This document shows, piece by piece, positions 52,946 to 63,651 of a stretch of DNA of 64,000 nt; within the stretch, counting starts at the first letter, position 1, and each line of letters opens with the position of its first letter. The position numbers and the translations under genes were made by a program. Source of the stretch: Myxococcota bacterium (GTDB taxonomy: Bacteria; Myxococcota_A; UBA796; JAJRTE01); contig JAJRTE010000231.1 in NCBI GenBank assembly GCA_024278455.1, forward strand, positions 1 to 64,000. The letters are read 5' to 3'. Below the pieces are notes generated by a model. It did no database searches, was not told the origin of the DNA, and saw nothing but the letters and a program-made list of their open reading frames with translations.

Positions 52946-53383
52946 CTAGTCGCTTTCCCCCTCCATGTAGAAGACGAACTCCTCGAACCGGGGCACGGGG
53001 AAGGTGACTGTTTCGAGTTGGGTCTTGAATCCGGGCTTGACAAATTTCATGTCGACGCTGAGCGGTGTGGCTGCGCGCATCTTCTCCTGTGTGTCCACGG
53101 ACCCTGGGGGGAACAGGGCGGTGACATCCAGCGTGAAGCTCCCGGATGCATCCGAGTAGACGGGGCCCACGGTCTTGTCTTCGAACGTGGCGGTGATTCG
53201 TACCCCGTCGATTGGCCCACCGACGACGCCGGATCCCTTGCCCCCCTTGACGAGTCCGTAGCACGCCGTGCTGAGTTCTTCCGCCGGGGTCTCCTCCACG
53301 TGCTTGGGACAGCCCGTCGAAAAGAGTGACAGGAAGACGGGAAGCCAGATGCAGGAGCCATGTCCGAGACCGATCCTCCGCAT
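52946..53383 (-). CDS. Small lipoprotein, unknown
   Basis: The 145-residue product has a lipoprotein signal (LPVFLSLFSTGC, Cys about residue 25). The mature domain is beta-rich and resembles carboxypeptidase-regulatory-like Ig folds (GPVYSDASGSFTLDVTALFP). GGAGGAATC precedes its ATG. It lies directly upstream of the stop of the MglA-type gene, which precedes it by 13 bases on the same strand, so it is probably the second gene of that unit. Function unknown. Confidence 0.7.
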   Translation of the reverse strand: MRRIGLGHGSCIWLPVFLSLFSTGCPKHVEETPAEELSTACYGLVKGGKGSGVVGGPIDGVRITATFEDKTVGPVYSDASGSFTLDVTALFPPGSVDTQEKMRAATPLSVDMKFVKPGFKTQLETVTFPVPRFEEFVFYMEGESD

Positions 53384-53396
53384 GATTCCTCCTATT

Positions 53397-55232
53397 TTAG
53401 AACAGGGTGAGGCCCAGCCCGAGCAGGGTCAAGAGTGTGAGTCCCGCGAGCCATGCCAGAACATAGGTCGGCACGGCCATCCGTTGTTCCGGCAGGTCCG
53501 TATCATCGAACGCGCAGCGGAACACGACGACACTCGGACTCTCGTCTCCGGGCGTCCGGACCGTCACGGGAATGGCCCACACCCCCTCCTTGTCCCGGAC
53601 CGGTCTCCCGACGTCCAGAACCTCCAACCCGGCGCTGGTGGGAAGGGACATGGGCGGTGCCTCGACGAGTCGCGGGCCGGGGCGGGGCGTTGGCGGTCGC
53701 GGCCCGGGTCGTTCCGCGTTTTCCGATGGTGTGGACGGCTGGGACGGCTGTGCCATGAGGGAAGGGGTGGACGTTCCACCCCGCCCGTTCGTGGGCGTGC
53801 GAGGTGGGTGCCCGGCGCGCTCCTCACTGGCGTCCGACTCGCGCGAATCAGCGAGGCCGGCCAGTTGCTCGGGGGGAGGGGCTACCCGCAGCGCGGCTAT
53901 GTGATAGTCGGTCGAGTCCTCCGTTGTCTCCTCTTTGGGGAAGGGCGCATCCGCCAGCGGGTCGACGGCACCTTCCGCTGCAGCGTCCTGTGGGCCCGTG
54001 GCCGCTTCGGCTCCGGGGTCACTTCGGATTCCGGACGGCGGTGTCGCGCCTGCGTCCATCTCTCGACTCGTGGCGCCGGCATCCAGGTCCGTCTCGTCCA
54101 CGCCCAGGCCGTCCGAAGTCTCCGGCGGTGCATGGCGGGCAGGCATTGCCTGGCTTGCCGGTTCGCCAGGGGAGGGCATTGACGTTGCGGAGCCAAGGTC
54201 CGTGACATTGGTCGTGGCCTCCCGTTCCGGGGCGGGCGAGGAATCCACGGCTCCGGCGGTCTTCTGTGCCTGGCGCAACGCCTCCTTCGTGGTTCTCGGT
54301 GGTGGTGGCGAAGGCGCCGGCGTGCTGCTCGCCACCAGGGTCGTGCTGGCCCCGCTCAGTGTCGCGGATTCAGCGTCGTCCCGGTCGTGCGCCAGTTGGT
54401 TCCGTGCAGGTCGGGGTGGGAGCGCGATGAGGCGAGTCGCCGCGTCCTCCGAGGAATCGTCGAAGGCGTTCTCACCGATCTCTTCTTCCGCATCGTCCAC
54501 GATTTCGATGTCCGAGTCGATCTCTCCGGGCCGGACGCGGGCAATCTGAGCCATCAGGTCCCTGACCAGGGCTGCGTCGTCCATCTCCTCGTCGTCGAAC
54601 CGCTGGATCACGGAAGGGTCCGAACGCCCCCGAACCAGTCGGCCTTCAATGGAAGCCTTGAGATATGTCAGGACAAGGGAGGAGACCTTGGACAACGTCT
54701 CGAGGACCCCCATGCCGTTGATGGCCGCAGCGCGGAAACTGGGAACGCTGAGCAGGTTCAGCTCACTCTCGAGATCTTCGATGGGGATCTTGTCGTCCAG
54801 GTCCCGCTTGTTGTACTGGATCACCATCGGCAACGCATTGAGGTGCTTGTCGTGGTGGAGGAGGTTCTCCCTGAGATCGGTCAAGCTCTCGAGATTGGCC
54901 TCCATGGAGCCGGGCGTGGAGTCGGCGACGAACACCACCCCATCGACGCCCTGCAAGACGATTCGCCGGGTGGAGGCATAGATCACCTGGCCGGGGACGG
55001 TGAAGATCTGGAACTTGGTCTTGAACCCTCCGATGTTCCCGAGGTGAATGGGAACATAGTCGAAGAACAGTGTGCGATCCTCCTTGGTGGCGAGAGAAGT
55101 CAGCTTGCCTCTCCGTGAGGCAGGAATGCTGTCATGTATCTTCTTGACATTCGTGGTCTTTCCGGAAAGGGCAGGTCCGTAGTAGACAATCTTGGCGGAG
55201 ATCTCTTTCCTTCGAAAGTTGATGACAGACAT
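53397..55232 (-). CDS. MglA-family GTPase with long linker and C-terminal membrane anchor
   Basis: The first 200 of 611 residues form an MglA-like small GTPase: P-loop YYGPALSGKTTNVKKIH, switch text DRTLFFDYVPIHLGNIGGFK, G3 region FTVPGQVIYASTRRIVLQGV, then GVVFVADS, and G4 IQYNKRDL. MglA proteins of about 195 residues control polarity and motility. Here the domain is followed by about 370 residues of acidic and Pro/Ala-rich linker and a compact region (SAGLEVLDVGRPVRDKEGVW). The last 20 residues form a membrane helix (LAWLAGLTLLTLLGLGLTLF). ATG 55232 (MSVINFRRKEI) is chosen by homology; no strong ribosome site is visible. It would be a tail-anchored GTPase at the inner membrane. Confidence 0.85.
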   Translation of the reverse strand: MSVINFRRKEISAKIVYYGPALSGKTTNVKKIHDSIPASRRGKLTSLATKEDRTLFFDYVPIHLGNIGGFKTKFQIFTVPGQVIYASTRRIVLQGVDGVVFVADSTPGSMEANLESLTDLRENLLHHDKHLNALPMVIQYNKRDLDDKIPIEDLESELNLLSVPSFRAAAINGMGVLETLSKVSSLVLTYLKASIEGRLVRGRSDPSVIQRFDDEEMDDAALVRDLMAQIARVRPGEIDSDIEIVDDAEEEIGENAFDDSSEDAATRLIALPPRPARNQLAHDRDDAESATLSGASTTLVASSTPAPSPPPPRTTKEALRQAQKTAGAVDSSPAPEREATTNVTDLGSATSMPSPGEPASQAMPARHAPPETSDGLGVDETDLDAGATSREMDAGATPPSGIRSDPGAEAATGPQDAAAEGAVDPLADAPFPKEETTEDSTDYHIAALRVAPPPEQLAGLADSRESDASEERAGHPPRTPTNGRGGTSTPSLMAQPSQPSTPSENAERPGPRPPTPRPGPRLVEAPPMSLPTSAGLEVLDVGRPVRDKEGVWAIPVTVRTPGDESPSVVVFRCAFDDTDLPEQRMAVPTYVLAWLAGLTLLTLLGLGLTLF

Positions 55233-55296
55233 GGTTTGATATCCACGTGGAGCCGAACTGCGCCAGTGCCGCCTGTCGCGACATGCAGTCGCGTAC

Positions 55297-55325
55297 AATC
55301 TACTTGCGTCCGATCAGGATTGCAA
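55297..55325 (-). promoter_or_regulatory. sigma-70 promoter for MglA-type gene
   Basis: On the minus strand TTGCAA (55320-55325) and TAGATT (55297-55302) are spaced by 17 bases. The leader to ATG 55232 is about 57 bases. Confidence 0.5.
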
Positions 55326-55473
55326 GGGAAAGTGCTGGCGGATTTTTCACTGGCCAAACGAAACATGGTCCGCTAATCTTACCTGTTTTGCCGTTGCGGC
55401 GGGGATGGGTCGCGCGGGAACGTGCAACTCGTCTCGCCGAATCGGGTCGAGGCGGTCCAGCTTGGGAGGTAGT

Positions 55474-57984
55474 GTGGCAAAGCGTTATGAACCTGCTGTG
55501 GTCGAAGCCAAGTGGCAGCGCCGCTGGGAGGCGAACAAGACGTTCAAGGCCGTGGATTGCAGTGAGAAACCGAAGTACTACGTCTTGGACATGTTTCCCT
55601 ATCCGTCGGGCGCAGGGCTCCACGTGGGACACCCGGAAGGATACACAGCCACCGACATCGTGAGCCGCTACAAGCGAATGAGGGGCTACAACGTCCTCCA
55701 CCCAATGGGGTGGGATGCCTTCGGGTTGCCCACCGAGCAGTATGCCATCCAGACCGGCCAACACCCGGCCGACATCACGCAACGGAACATAGACACGTTT
55801 CGCCGTCAGCTCAAGATGTTGGGATTCTCCTACGACTGGGATCGCGAGATCAGTACGATCGATCCCGGTTACTACAAGTGGACCCAGTGGATTTTCCTCC
55901 AACTGCACAAGATGGGGCTTGCCTACGTGGACGAAGTCCCTGTCAACTGGTGCCCTGCCCTGGGGACCGTGCTGGCGAACGAGGAGGTGATCGATGGACG
56001 GAGCGAACGGGGCAATCATCCTGTCTATCGCAAACCCATGCGGCAGTGGATCCTTCGTATCACGAAGTACGCCGACCGGCTTCTCGAGGATCTCGAGGAC
56101 CTCGACTGGCCCGAAAGTGTCAAGGAGATGCAGCGCAACTGGATCGGGCGCTCCGTCGGCACCGAGGTGAGGTTCGCCATCGAGGGGCACCCCGGCGAAG
56201 GGATCTCGGTGTTTACGACCAGGGCCGATACGCTGTTCGGGGCCACCTACATGGTACTCGCACCGGAACACCCCCTGATCGACACCATCGTCACGGACAC
56301 CTGTCGCCGTGCCGTGCTCGAGTATCGTGCTGCCGCGGTCCAGAAGAGCGACATCGAGCGCACGGATCTCATCAGGGAGAAAACCGGCGTCTCTACAGGA
56401 GCATACGCCATCAATCCGGCGAACGGCCAGACCATCCCCATCTGGGTCGCGGACTATGTGTTGGCCAGCTACGGGACCGGGGCGATCATGGCAGTTCCTG
56501 GCCATGACCAGCGCGACTGGGAGTTCGCGAGAAAGTATCGTCTCCCCGTCGTGGAAGTGGTCCGGGGCGGCAACCTGGACGACGGTGCCTATGCCGGGGA
56601 CGGCCCCCATGTCAACTCGTCGTTTATTGATGGACTCAACGTGGAGGAAGCCATCGATGCCATGAATGAATGGCTCGAGGCACGGCAACTGGGGCGTCGC
56701 AAGGTCACCTATCGCCTCCGCGACTGGGTCTTCAGCAGGCAGCGCTACTGGGGGGAGCCCTTCCCGGTCATCTACCTCGAGGACGGGACAATAAGGGCGC
56801 TCGACGAGTCGGCGTTGCCGGTGGAACTCCCGCAGGAGGACTCGGTCAAGCCCTCCGGGACGGGTGAATCACCGCTTGCCAACCTGACCGAATGGGTCGA
56901 CACCGTGGACCCGGAGACCGGCAGGCCAGCTCGGCGCGAGACCAATACCATGCCGAATTGGGCCGGAAGCTGCTGGTATTTCCTGAGATACATCGACCCC
57001 CACAACGATGATGTGCTGGTATCTCCCGAAAAGGAGCGCTACTGGATGCCTGTCGACCTGTATGTCGGCGGTGTGGAACATGCCGTGCTGCACCTGTTGT
57101 ATGCGCGATTCTGGCACAAGGTCCTCTACGACCTCGGCGTCGTCCATACCAAGGAGCCGTTCAAGAAGTTGGTGAACCAGGGGATGATCCTGGGCCTGTC
57201 CTATGCCGACAACCGGGGAGCGTTGGTTCCCGCGGACTTCGTCGTTCACAGGGATGGCGGACATTTTCATCGGGAGACCGGCGAGCCTCTGACGGAGTTG
57301 CCGGCGAAGATGTCCAAGTCCCTGAAGAACGTGATCAATCCCGACGACGTAGTCAAGAAGTATGGGGCCGATACACTTCGCGCCTACGAGATGTTCATGG
57401 GACCGCTCGAGGCATCGAAGGCTTGGGACACCAAGGGTGTCGAAGGCGTGTACCGGTTTCTACTGCGGGTCTGGCGCCTGGTTCACGGTTGGGATCGCAA
57501 TGCCGGGGCGGGGAAAGCAGACACGCTCTTGCGCGTCCGGCACCAGACGATCAAGAAGGTGACCCACGATATCGAAGCCTTCCGGTTCAACACCGCGATC
57601 GCCCAGCTCATGATCTACGTCAACGAGATGTACAAGGCCCCGCACCTGTCGGCCGAGGACCTGGAAGTGCTGACGCTGCTGCTGTCGCCCATCGCCCCGC
57701 ACATCTGCGAGGAATGCTGGGAACGGTTGGGCCACACCGAGTCGCTGGCGTACCATCCCTGGCCGGAGTATGTGGAAGCGTACACCCTGGAGGAGATGGC
57801 GTCCTACGGCATCCAGGTGAACGGCAAGGTCCGCGGACAACTCGAGGTGCCCGCGGGTACCCCGAAGCACCAGGTGCTCGAGCAGGCGAAGGCGCACCAT
57901 AACGTGGCGCGGTATCTTGCCGGGAAGCAGGTCGTAAAGGAGATCTTTGTCCCGGGCAAGCTGGTCAGCCTCGTCGTCAGGTGA
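55474..57984 (+). CDS. leuS: Leucyl-tRNA synthetase
   Basis: The 836-residue enzyme charges tRNA-Leu. It opens with [19 protein letters not shown] and has the HIGH-type motif [16 protein letters not shown] near residue 40. The CP1 editing domain includes the threonine-rich [20 protein letters not shown], and the KMSKS loop is [16 protein letters not shown] near 615. The length is normal for bacterial LeuRS. The start is GTG 55474, with GGGAGGT eight bases upstream; longer in-frame starts lack homology. It converges with rarA, whose stop is 15 bases after the leuS stop. Confidence 0.96.
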   Translation: MAKRYEPAVVEAKWQRRWEANKTFKAVDCSEKPKYYVLDMFPYPSGAGLHVGHPEGYTATDIVSRYKRMRGYNVLHPMGWDAFGLPTEQYAIQTGQHPADITQRNIDTFRRQLKMLGFSYDWDREISTIDPGYYKWTQWIFLQLHKMGLAYVDEVPVNWCPALGTVLANEEVIDGRSERGNHPVYRKPMRQWILRITKYADRLLEDLEDLDWPESVKEMQRNWIGRSVGTEVRFAIEGHPGEGISVFTTRADTLFGATYMVLAPEHPLIDTIVTDTCRRAVLEYRAAAVQKSDIERTDLIREKTGVSTGAYAINPANGQTIPIWVADYVLASYGTGAIMAVPGHDQRDWEFARKYRLPVVEVVRGGNLDDGAYAGDGPHVNSSFIDGLNVEEAIDAMNEWLEARQLGRRKVTYRLRDWVFSRQRYWGEPFPVIYLEDGTIRALDESALPVELPQEDSVKPSGTGESPLANLTEWVDTVDPETGRPARRETNTMPNWAGSCWYFLRYIDPHNDDVLVSPEKERYWMPVDLYVGGVEHAVLHLLYARFWHKVLYDLGVVHTKEPFKKLVNQGMILGLSYADNRGALVPADFVVHRDGGHFHRETGEPLTELPAKMSKSLKNVINPDDVVKKYGADTLRAYEMFMGPLEASKAWDTKGVEGVYRFLLRVWRLVHGWDRNAGAGKADTLLRVRHQTIKKVTHDIEAFRFNTAIAQLMIYVNEMYKAPHLSAEDLEVLTLLLSPIAPHICEECWERLGHTESLAYHPWPEYVEAYTLEEMASYGIQVNGKVRGQLEVPAGTPKHQVLEQAKAHHNVARYLAGKQVVKEIFVPGKLVSLVVR

Positions 57985-57999
57985 TCCGGGTATGGAGCA

Positions 58000-59346
58000 C
58001 TACCTCCTCGAGTTCCCACTGCCATCATCGTGCCTGGCGCGCAGCCGCTCGAGCCGTTCCTCCAGCCGCTTCTCGAATCCCATCCCGGACGGCTTGACGT
58101 AGGTGCGCCCCACCAGGGGGGCCGGGAGATAGGCCTGTTCCACGTAGTGCTCCGGGTAGTCATGAGGATACTTGTATCCGGCGCCGTGGCCGAGTTCACG
58201 GGCCAGGGCGGTCGGCGCGTTGCGCAAGTGGAGGGGAACGCCGAGCGAGCCACGTCGTTTCACATCCTCGAGAGCAGAAAAGTAGGCCGTTTTCGCCGTG
58301 TTGGACTTGGGAGCCATGGCCAGGTAGAGGACCGCCTGAGACAGGTTGTACAGGCCTTCCGGCATGCCGACCAGCTAGACGGCATGGGAAGCCGCCACCG
58401 CCACCTGCAGTGCTCGAGGATCGGCGTTTCCCACGTCCTCGGAGGCAAAGATGACCAGCCGGCGGCAGATGAACCGCGGGTCTTCTCCCCCTTCCACCAT
58501 TCTGGCGAGCCAGTAGATGGCCGCATCCGGGTCGCTGCCTCGCAGGCTCTTGATGAGTGCCGAAACGGTGTTGAAATGTTCCTCGGAAGCGCGGTCGTAT
58601 CGGAGCGTCTTTTCGGCGGCGAGTTGTCGCACCGTGCCGGCGTCGACCGTGGTCGTCGCTCCCGCATCTCCTGATTTGGCGGCGGCGATGCTGTCCAACA
58701 GGTTCAGCGCACGGCGGGCGTCTCCGTCCGACTGCACCGCGATGGCCCGCAGGGCGTCCTCCGTGACGCGCAGCCCGGCCTGTCCAAGACCCCTCGAGGG
58801 ATCCTCCAGCGCCCGGCGCAGGATCACGATCAACTCCTCCTCGGTCAACGGTGTGAGGATGTAGACGTGCAGCCTGGAAAGCAGGGCCGCATTGAGTTCG
58901 AATGACGGATTCTCTGTCGTGGCACCGATCAGCGAGATTAGACCGCTCTCCACGTGTGGCAGGAAAGCATCCTGCTGGCTCTTGTTGAAGCGGTGAATCT
59001 CATCGACAAAGAGCGTCGTTCCTCGCCTCGCGCGGTCTCTCCTCTCGCGTGCCTCGCCAATGATCGCCCGCAGTTCCCTGACGCCGCCCAGCACTGCGGA
59101 AAATGGAACAAATTCCGTTTTCGTTGCCTGGGCGACGATGCGGGCGAGCGTGGTCTTTCCGGTCCCTGGGGGGCCCCACAACAGGCACGACAGGGTGTAG
59201 CCTCGTTCGATGGCAACGCGCAAAGGTTTGTCTGGTCCCAGAAGGTGGCCCTGACCAATGAATTCATGCAATGCCCGGGGGCGCATGCGGTCTGCCAGCG
59301 GGGCTGACGGCATTCGGCCTACCGATAGTGGCAATTGCTCCGGCAT
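58000..59346 (-). pseudogene. rarA: Replication-associated recombination protein A, interrupted by in-frame TAG
   Basis: The frame encodes an AAA+ clamp-loader-like protein of RarA/MgsA/WRNIP1 type. It has Walker A LLWGPPGTGKTTLARIV, Walker [19 protein letters not shown], sensor [13 protein letters not shown] and QSDGDARRALNLLD. After residue 323 (VAVAASHAV) there is TAG at 58375-58377. The same frame then continues LVGMPEGLYNLSQAVLYLAM and APKSNTAKTAYFSAL, the conserved C-terminal oligomerisation region, to a normal end at 58000. In homologues this point is a polar residue before V-G-M-P-E-G, so CAG (Gln) to TAG is the simplest explanation. No other damage is visible. It could be a recent nonsense mutation, an assembly error or a suppressed stop. 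Confidence 0.85.
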
Positions 59347-59449
59347 GTTCGTTCCCTTTCGTCGTGTCCGCGAGTGTCACCGGCCACGCCGCCGCTTCTA
59401 GCCCGGCGGCCCGCCTCCACGTAGCAGGGTGCGACACCAGCGTCATGAT

Positions 59450-60022
59450 TTACTCTCCTGGCGCGCCCGGGGGTCGACCCCGCTGCCGGCCATCCCAGGT
59501 CAGGATGTCGAGGAACGCCGCAGCAGCGAACAGCCCCGCGATGGTCTTTCCGTCTCGAATCTTGCCGGCCACGATCGCGTTCAGGGCTTCCGGGAAAGTC
59601 AGCACCAACGGTGTGATGCACTCGTCGAATTCCAGCCTCGAGGCACCCGGGGACAGGTCTTGGGCCAGGAAAAGATGGATGCACTCGTCTGAAAACCCCG
59701 GTGTGGTCACAATCGACTGGAGGTAGGTGAACTCGCCCGCGCTGTAGCCGGTTTCTTCCGCCAGTTCTCTGGCCGCACACTGGGCCGGGGTCTCATTCGG
59801 CTCGAGGCGACCTGCGGGGATCTCTACCAAGACGCCACCCCCTGCATGCCGGTACTGCTCGAGAAGTACCAGGCGTCCGCCGGGAAGCACCGGGACAACC
59901 GCTGAAGCTCCACCGTGGCGGACGATTTCCAGCTCGACCTGCTCTCCGTTGGGTAGAAGAACGCGCTCCAGTTCCAGGTCGATGATACGTCCCCGGTAGA
60001 CACGCCGTGGCTCAGCGCCCAT
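59450..60022 (-). CDS. Nudix hydrolase, ADP-ribose pyrophosphatase type
   Basis: The 190-residue protein has a complete Nudix box (GRLEPNETPAQCAARELAEE, then TGY) and upstream strand VLLEQYRHAGGGVLVEIPAG, typical of NUDT5/NudF-like ADP-sugar pyrophosphatases. The product of such enzymes is usually AMP plus ribose 5-phosphate. ATG 60022 has AGGAGGT five bases upstream; ATG 60055 is in frame but has none. It precedes rarA on the same strand by 103 bases. Confidence 0.88.
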   Translation of the reverse strand: MGAEPRRVYRGRIIDLELERVLLPNGEQVELEIVRHGGASAVVPVLPGGRLVLLEQYRHAGGGVLVEIPAGRLEPNETPAQCAARELAEETGYSAGEFTYLQSIVTTPGFSDECIHLFLAQDLSPGASRLEFDECITPLVLTFPEALNAIVAGKIRDGKTIAGLFAAAAFLDILTWDGRQRGRPPGAPGE

Positions 60023-60112
60023 TCGCGTACCTCCTGCTTGCTTCCAGTGCAACATCCCGGTTCACAAAAACGATAGCCCCGGATCGGGATGGTCGCAACT
60101 CGAGGAATTTGG

Positions 60113-60141
60113 TTGATGCTTTCTCCCCAAGAGGGTAAAGC
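60113..60141 (+). promoter_or_regulatory. Candidate promoter for tig
   Basis: TTGATG (60113-60118), 17 bases, then TAAAGC (60136-60141). The stretch around 60061-60150 is AT-richer than its surroundings. The leader to the tig ATG is about 70 bases. Confidence 0.35.
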
Positions 60142-60219
60142 TATCTTTTCTGCAACTCCCGTTCAAGCGACGAACGGGCTACGCCAGCATGACAGCCATT
60201 GCCAGTCTTGGGAGTCCTC

Positions 60220-61626
60220 ATGAATGCCACTGTCGAAGAGGTGGATGCCGTAACACGCAAGATCACTGTCACACTACCTAGTGAGGTGGTCAACAAAGAA
60301 CTCAATCGGGCATACAGGAATCTCCAGAGGGAGGTCCAGATGCCGGGCTTCAGGCCCGGACGGGTACCCGTTTCCATCCTGGAAGCCAGGTTTCATGATC
60401 AGGTCGAAGGCGAGGTGAGAGCCAAGCTCATCAGCGACACGTTTGAATCTGTTGTTGAGGAAAATGGGCTGTTCGTGGTGTCCCAGCCAAGTGTCGATCC
60501 GAACAAGGTCCGCAGAAACCAGGACTTCACCTACGTCGCCACGGTGGAAATCAAGCCCGAAGTGGATGCCACCGGCTACCTCGACCTGAAGCTCACCCGG
60601 ACTCGGCGCCCTGTCGAGGATTCGGATGTGGCCGAGCAGCTCGATGCGGCTCGAGAAGGGAAGAGAACGTTGGTGGAAGTGGAGGAAGATCGGCCGTTGC
60701 GGGACGGCGACGTGGCCCGTATCGAGTACACCATGGAGACAGATGGCAAGAAGGGCGATCGGGAGCCTCGGAGCATCCATCTGCCCGTGAGGCTTGACGA
60801 TACGACCTTTCTTCCCGGGTTCGCCGCCAGGATTCTGGGCATGGTGAAGGGGGAGACACGGACGTTCGATATCGAGATTCCGGAGGATTTCCACCAGTCG
60901 TCCCTGGCCGGGAAAACGCCCAGGTTCACGGTGACCCTCCAGGACATCAAGCGATATGAGGTTCCCGACCTGGACGAGGAGCTGGCCAAGGACCTCGAGT
61001 TCGAGACGCTTGACGAACTCAAGGCGGACATCCGGAAGCGGTTGGAGCAAGCAGCCGACGGAGAGGCCGACGCCCGGTTGCGTGAACAGATCGTCGATGC
61101 CCTCATTTCAGCGAATCCGATTCCGTTGCCTCGAGGGCTGGTCCACGAGACCGTCAACCGCCTCGCCAGGGAGCAACGGTGGCGGCGAGGGGAGCATGTG
61201 TCCGCCAGCCAGGTCTCGCTGGGTGAAGAGGAAGAGGCGAAGCTCGAGGAAGTCGCGGAAAAGCAGCTCCGGCGCACGCTCATCGTCGAGAGTATCGCGA
61301 AGAAGGAACAGATCGAAGTCTCTGACGAGGATGTGGACCGATTCCTGGAGAAGATCGCGGGTGAAACCGGGCAGCGGATCGAGGCCTTGCGGGGTCAGTA
61401 TTTGAAGAACAACGCCATGGATGAGCTGCGCACGAACGTTCTGGAAGAAAAGGTGTTCAAGTTTGTTATGGACAAAGCAAGCATCTCGGATGGCGGTGAA
61501 GCACCGGAGTCGGATGGCGGCGGCGACCGGCGTGCAACCGGCGACAGCGGGGAGGTGACTGAAGCTGCCGGTGGCAAGGCGAGCGACGACACGCCAGATG
61601 TGCCCGGCGCTGCTGCGGGGGAATGA
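60220..61626 (+). CDS. tig: Trigger factor, ribosome-associated chaperone
   Basis: The 468-residue protein has the ribosome-binding N-domain (ITVTLPSEVVNKELNRAYRN, with the signature QMPGFRPGRVP near 45). A FKBP-type peptidyl-prolyl isomerase domain follows (about 150-245), then a long helical C-domain. A low-complexity tail of about 50 residues (ASISDGGEAPESDGGGDRRA onward) extends past the usual end. ATG 60220 has GGGAG upstream and gives the standard N-terminus (MNATVEEVDA). It heads the tig-clpP-clpX-lon series. Confidence 0.94.
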   Translation: MNATVEEVDAVTRKITVTLPSEVVNKELNRAYRNLQREVQMPGFRPGRVPVSILEARFHDQVEGEVRAKLISDTFESVVEENGLFVVSQPSVDPNKVRRNQDFTYVATVEIKPEVDATGYLDLKLTRTRRPVEDSDVAEQLDAAREGKRTLVEVEEDRPLRDGDVARIEYTMETDGKKGDREPRSIHLPVRLDDTTFLPGFAARILGMVKGETRTFDIEIPEDFHQSSLAGKTPRFTVTLQDIKRYEVPDLDEELAKDLEFETLDELKADIRKRLEQAADGEADARLREQIVDALISANPIPLPRGLVHETVNRLAREQRWRRGEHVSASQVSLGEEEEAKLEEVAEKQLRRTLIVESIAKKEQIEVSDEDVDRFLEKIAGETGQRIEALRGQYLKNNAMDELRTNVLEEKVFKFVMDKASISDGGEAPESDGGGDRRATGDSGEVTEAAGGKASDDTPDVPGAAAGE

Positions 61627-61728
61627 GGATCCGGCAGCCGGGCGAGCGCCCGCGCGTGTCGGCGGCAGGTCCCTGGCGGCGGACGCTGCCCTTGAATGGA
61701 CAGGAGCCAGCCCGGAAGGAGACACGGT

Positions 61729-62325
61729 ATGAGCGGTGAGACAGGCAGCCTGATTCCGATGGTCGTGGAGCAGACCCATCGAGGAGAACGCGCCTACGAC
61801 ATCTATTCCCGGTTGTTGAAGGACAGGATTATCTTCATCGGGGCGACCATTTCCGACGAGATGGCGAACGTGGTCATCGCACAGCTCCTGTTTCTCGAGT
61901 CCGAGGACCCCGACAAGGAGATCTTCCTCTACATCAACACGCCAGGCGGTATCGTCACGGCAGGGCTCGCCATCTACGACACGATGCAGTACATCAAGCC
62001 GGATGTCGCCACGCTGTGCCTGGGGCAGGCAGCAAGCATGGGCGCCGTGCTACTGGCAGGAGGTGCCGCGGGCAAGAGAAGCGCGCTGCCTCATGCGAGG
62101 ATCATGATTCATCAACCCTGGGGTGGTTTCCAAGGGCAGGCAACGGACATCGAGATCCATGCCCGCGAAATCCTGCGCATGCGCGAGGAACTCAACAGGA
62201 TCCTGGTCAAGCATACCGGGCAGCCTTCGGAGCGGGTACAGCGCGACACGGATCGTGACTTTTATTTGACCGGCGAGGACGCCGTGGGCTACGGGTTGAT
62301 CGACCGGGTTATCGACAAGCGGTGA
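61729..62325 (+). CDS. clpP: ATP-dependent Clp protease proteolytic subunit
   Basis: The 198-residue serine protease has nucleophile Ser in [16 protein letters not shown], His in [11 protein letters not shown] and the oligomerisation/active-site text [17 protein letters not shown] with the catalytic Asp region. The family N-terminus [20 protein letters not shown] is intact. AAGGAG precedes ATG 61729. It lies 102 bases after tig and 25 before clpX. Confidence 0.97.
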   Translation: MSGETGSLIPMVVEQTHRGERAYDIYSRLLKDRIIFIGATISDEMANVVIAQLLFLESEDPDKEIFLYINTPGGIVTAGLAIYDTMQYIKPDVATLCLGQAASMGAVLLAGGAAGKRSALPHARIMIHQPWGGFQGQATDIEIHAREILRMREELNRILVKHTGQPSERVQRDTDRDFYLTGEDAVGYGLIDRVIDKR

Positions 62326-62350
62326 CCCATGACTCCGGTGGGAGGTCTCC

Positions 62351-63601
62351 TTGAAGAAGCGCTTTGACGACGGCGGCCACCTGGAGTGTTCTTTCTGCGG
62401 CAAGAGCCAGCGAGAGGTTCGAAAACTCATCGCAGGTCCTTCCGTCTACATTTGCGACGAGTGCATCGAGCTGTGCAACGACATCATTGCGGAGGAGTAC
62501 GAGCGAGAAGACTACTACTCGAGCAAGTCACCGGTCCCGAAGCCCAAGGAGATCAAGAGACATCTGGATGAATATGTCATCGGGCAGGAGCGAGCGAAGA
62601 AAGTGCTCGCTGTTGCTGTGCACAATCACTACAAGCGCATCGATATCCGGGCTTCGCACGACGATGTGGAACTCCAGAAGAGCAACATCATGCTCATCGG
62701 ACCGACTGGTTCCGGCAAGACGCTGCTTGCTCAGACCCTGGCCAGGTTCCTGAATGTCCCATTCACCATCGTGGATGCCACGAGTCTTACCGAAGCGGGG
62801 TACGTGGGTGAGGATGTGGAGAATATCATCCTCAGCCTGTACCAGGCCGCCGAGTACAGCGTGGAGCGCACGACCAAGGGCATCATCTACGTTGACGAAA
62901 TCGACAAGATATCGAGAAAGTCGGAGAACCCCTCCATTACTCGAGATGTCTCCGGCGAAGGTGTTCAGCAGGCGTTGCTGAAGTTGATCGAAGGTACACT
63001 GGCCAATGTGCCACCGAAGGGCGGGCGGAAGCACCCGCAACAGGATTTCCTCCAGATCGACACTACCAACATTCTGTTCATTTGCGGGGGTGCCTTCTCG
63101 GGGTTGGAACGTATCATCGAGGAACGTATCGGACACAAGAGTATCGGCTTCAACGCGGCGGTGCAGAGCGCGAAAAGCGCTTCCATAGGTGAGATCTTCG
63201 CACAGGTTCAGCCAGAAGATCTCCTGAAGTTCGGGCTGATACCGGAGTTTGTCGGGCGATTGCCGGTCATTTCCACCCTGGATGAACTGGACGAGGACGC
63301 ACTCGTCGAGATTCTTGTCAAGCCCAGGAACGCGCTTCTCAAGCAGTACCAGAAGCTCTTCGAATTCGAGAATGTGGAACTCAAGTTCACCGACACGAGC
63401 CTTCACACCATTGCGGAGGAGGCGTTGTGTCGCAAGTCCGGCGCTCGAGGGTTGCGGGCGATTCTCGAGGAGATCATGCTCGACGTCATGTACGATATCC
63501 CCTCCCGGGCGAACGTAAAAGAGTGCATCATCAGCGAAGAGGTTGTACTCAAGAAGAAGAGCCCGATCCTGGTCTACGAGAATGATGTCAAGTGGGCTTG
63601 A
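62351..63601 (+). CDS. clpX: ATP-dependent Clp protease ATP-binding subunit
   Basis: The 416-residue unfoldase has an N-terminal C4 zinc finger ([11 protein letters not shown] and CDECIELC), Walker [16 protein letters not shown] near 117, Walker [12 protein letters not shown], and arginine-finger and sensor-2 regions ([15 protein letters not shown]). The IGF-type loop that docks ClpP is present (KSIGFNAAV). It uses a TTG start at 62351 behind GGGAGGTCTCC. lon follows 50 bases downstream. Confidence 0.97.
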   Translation: MKKRFDDGGHLECSFCGKSQREVRKLIAGPSVYICDECIELCNDIIAEEYEREDYYSSKSPVPKPKEIKRHLDEYVIGQERAKKVLAVAVHNHYKRIDIRASHDDVELQKSNIMLIGPTGSGKTLLAQTLARFLNVPFTIVDATSLTEAGYVGEDVENIILSLYQAAEYSVERTTKGIIYVDEIDKISRKSENPSITRDVSGEGVQQALLKLIEGTLANVPPKGGRKHPQQDFLQIDTTNILFICGGAFSGLERIIEERIGHKSIGFNAAVQSAKSASIGEIFAQVQPEDLLKFGLIPEFVGRLPVISTLDELDEDALVEILVKPRNALLKQYQKLFEFENVELKFTDTSLHTIAEEALCRKSGARGLRAILEEIMLDVMYDIPSRANVKECIISEEVVLKKKSPILVYENDVKWA

Positions 63602-63651
63602 CCTACCGGAGGCGCCAAGAGTGTGAAGTGTGCGCGAGGGAGCGGTAGCCC

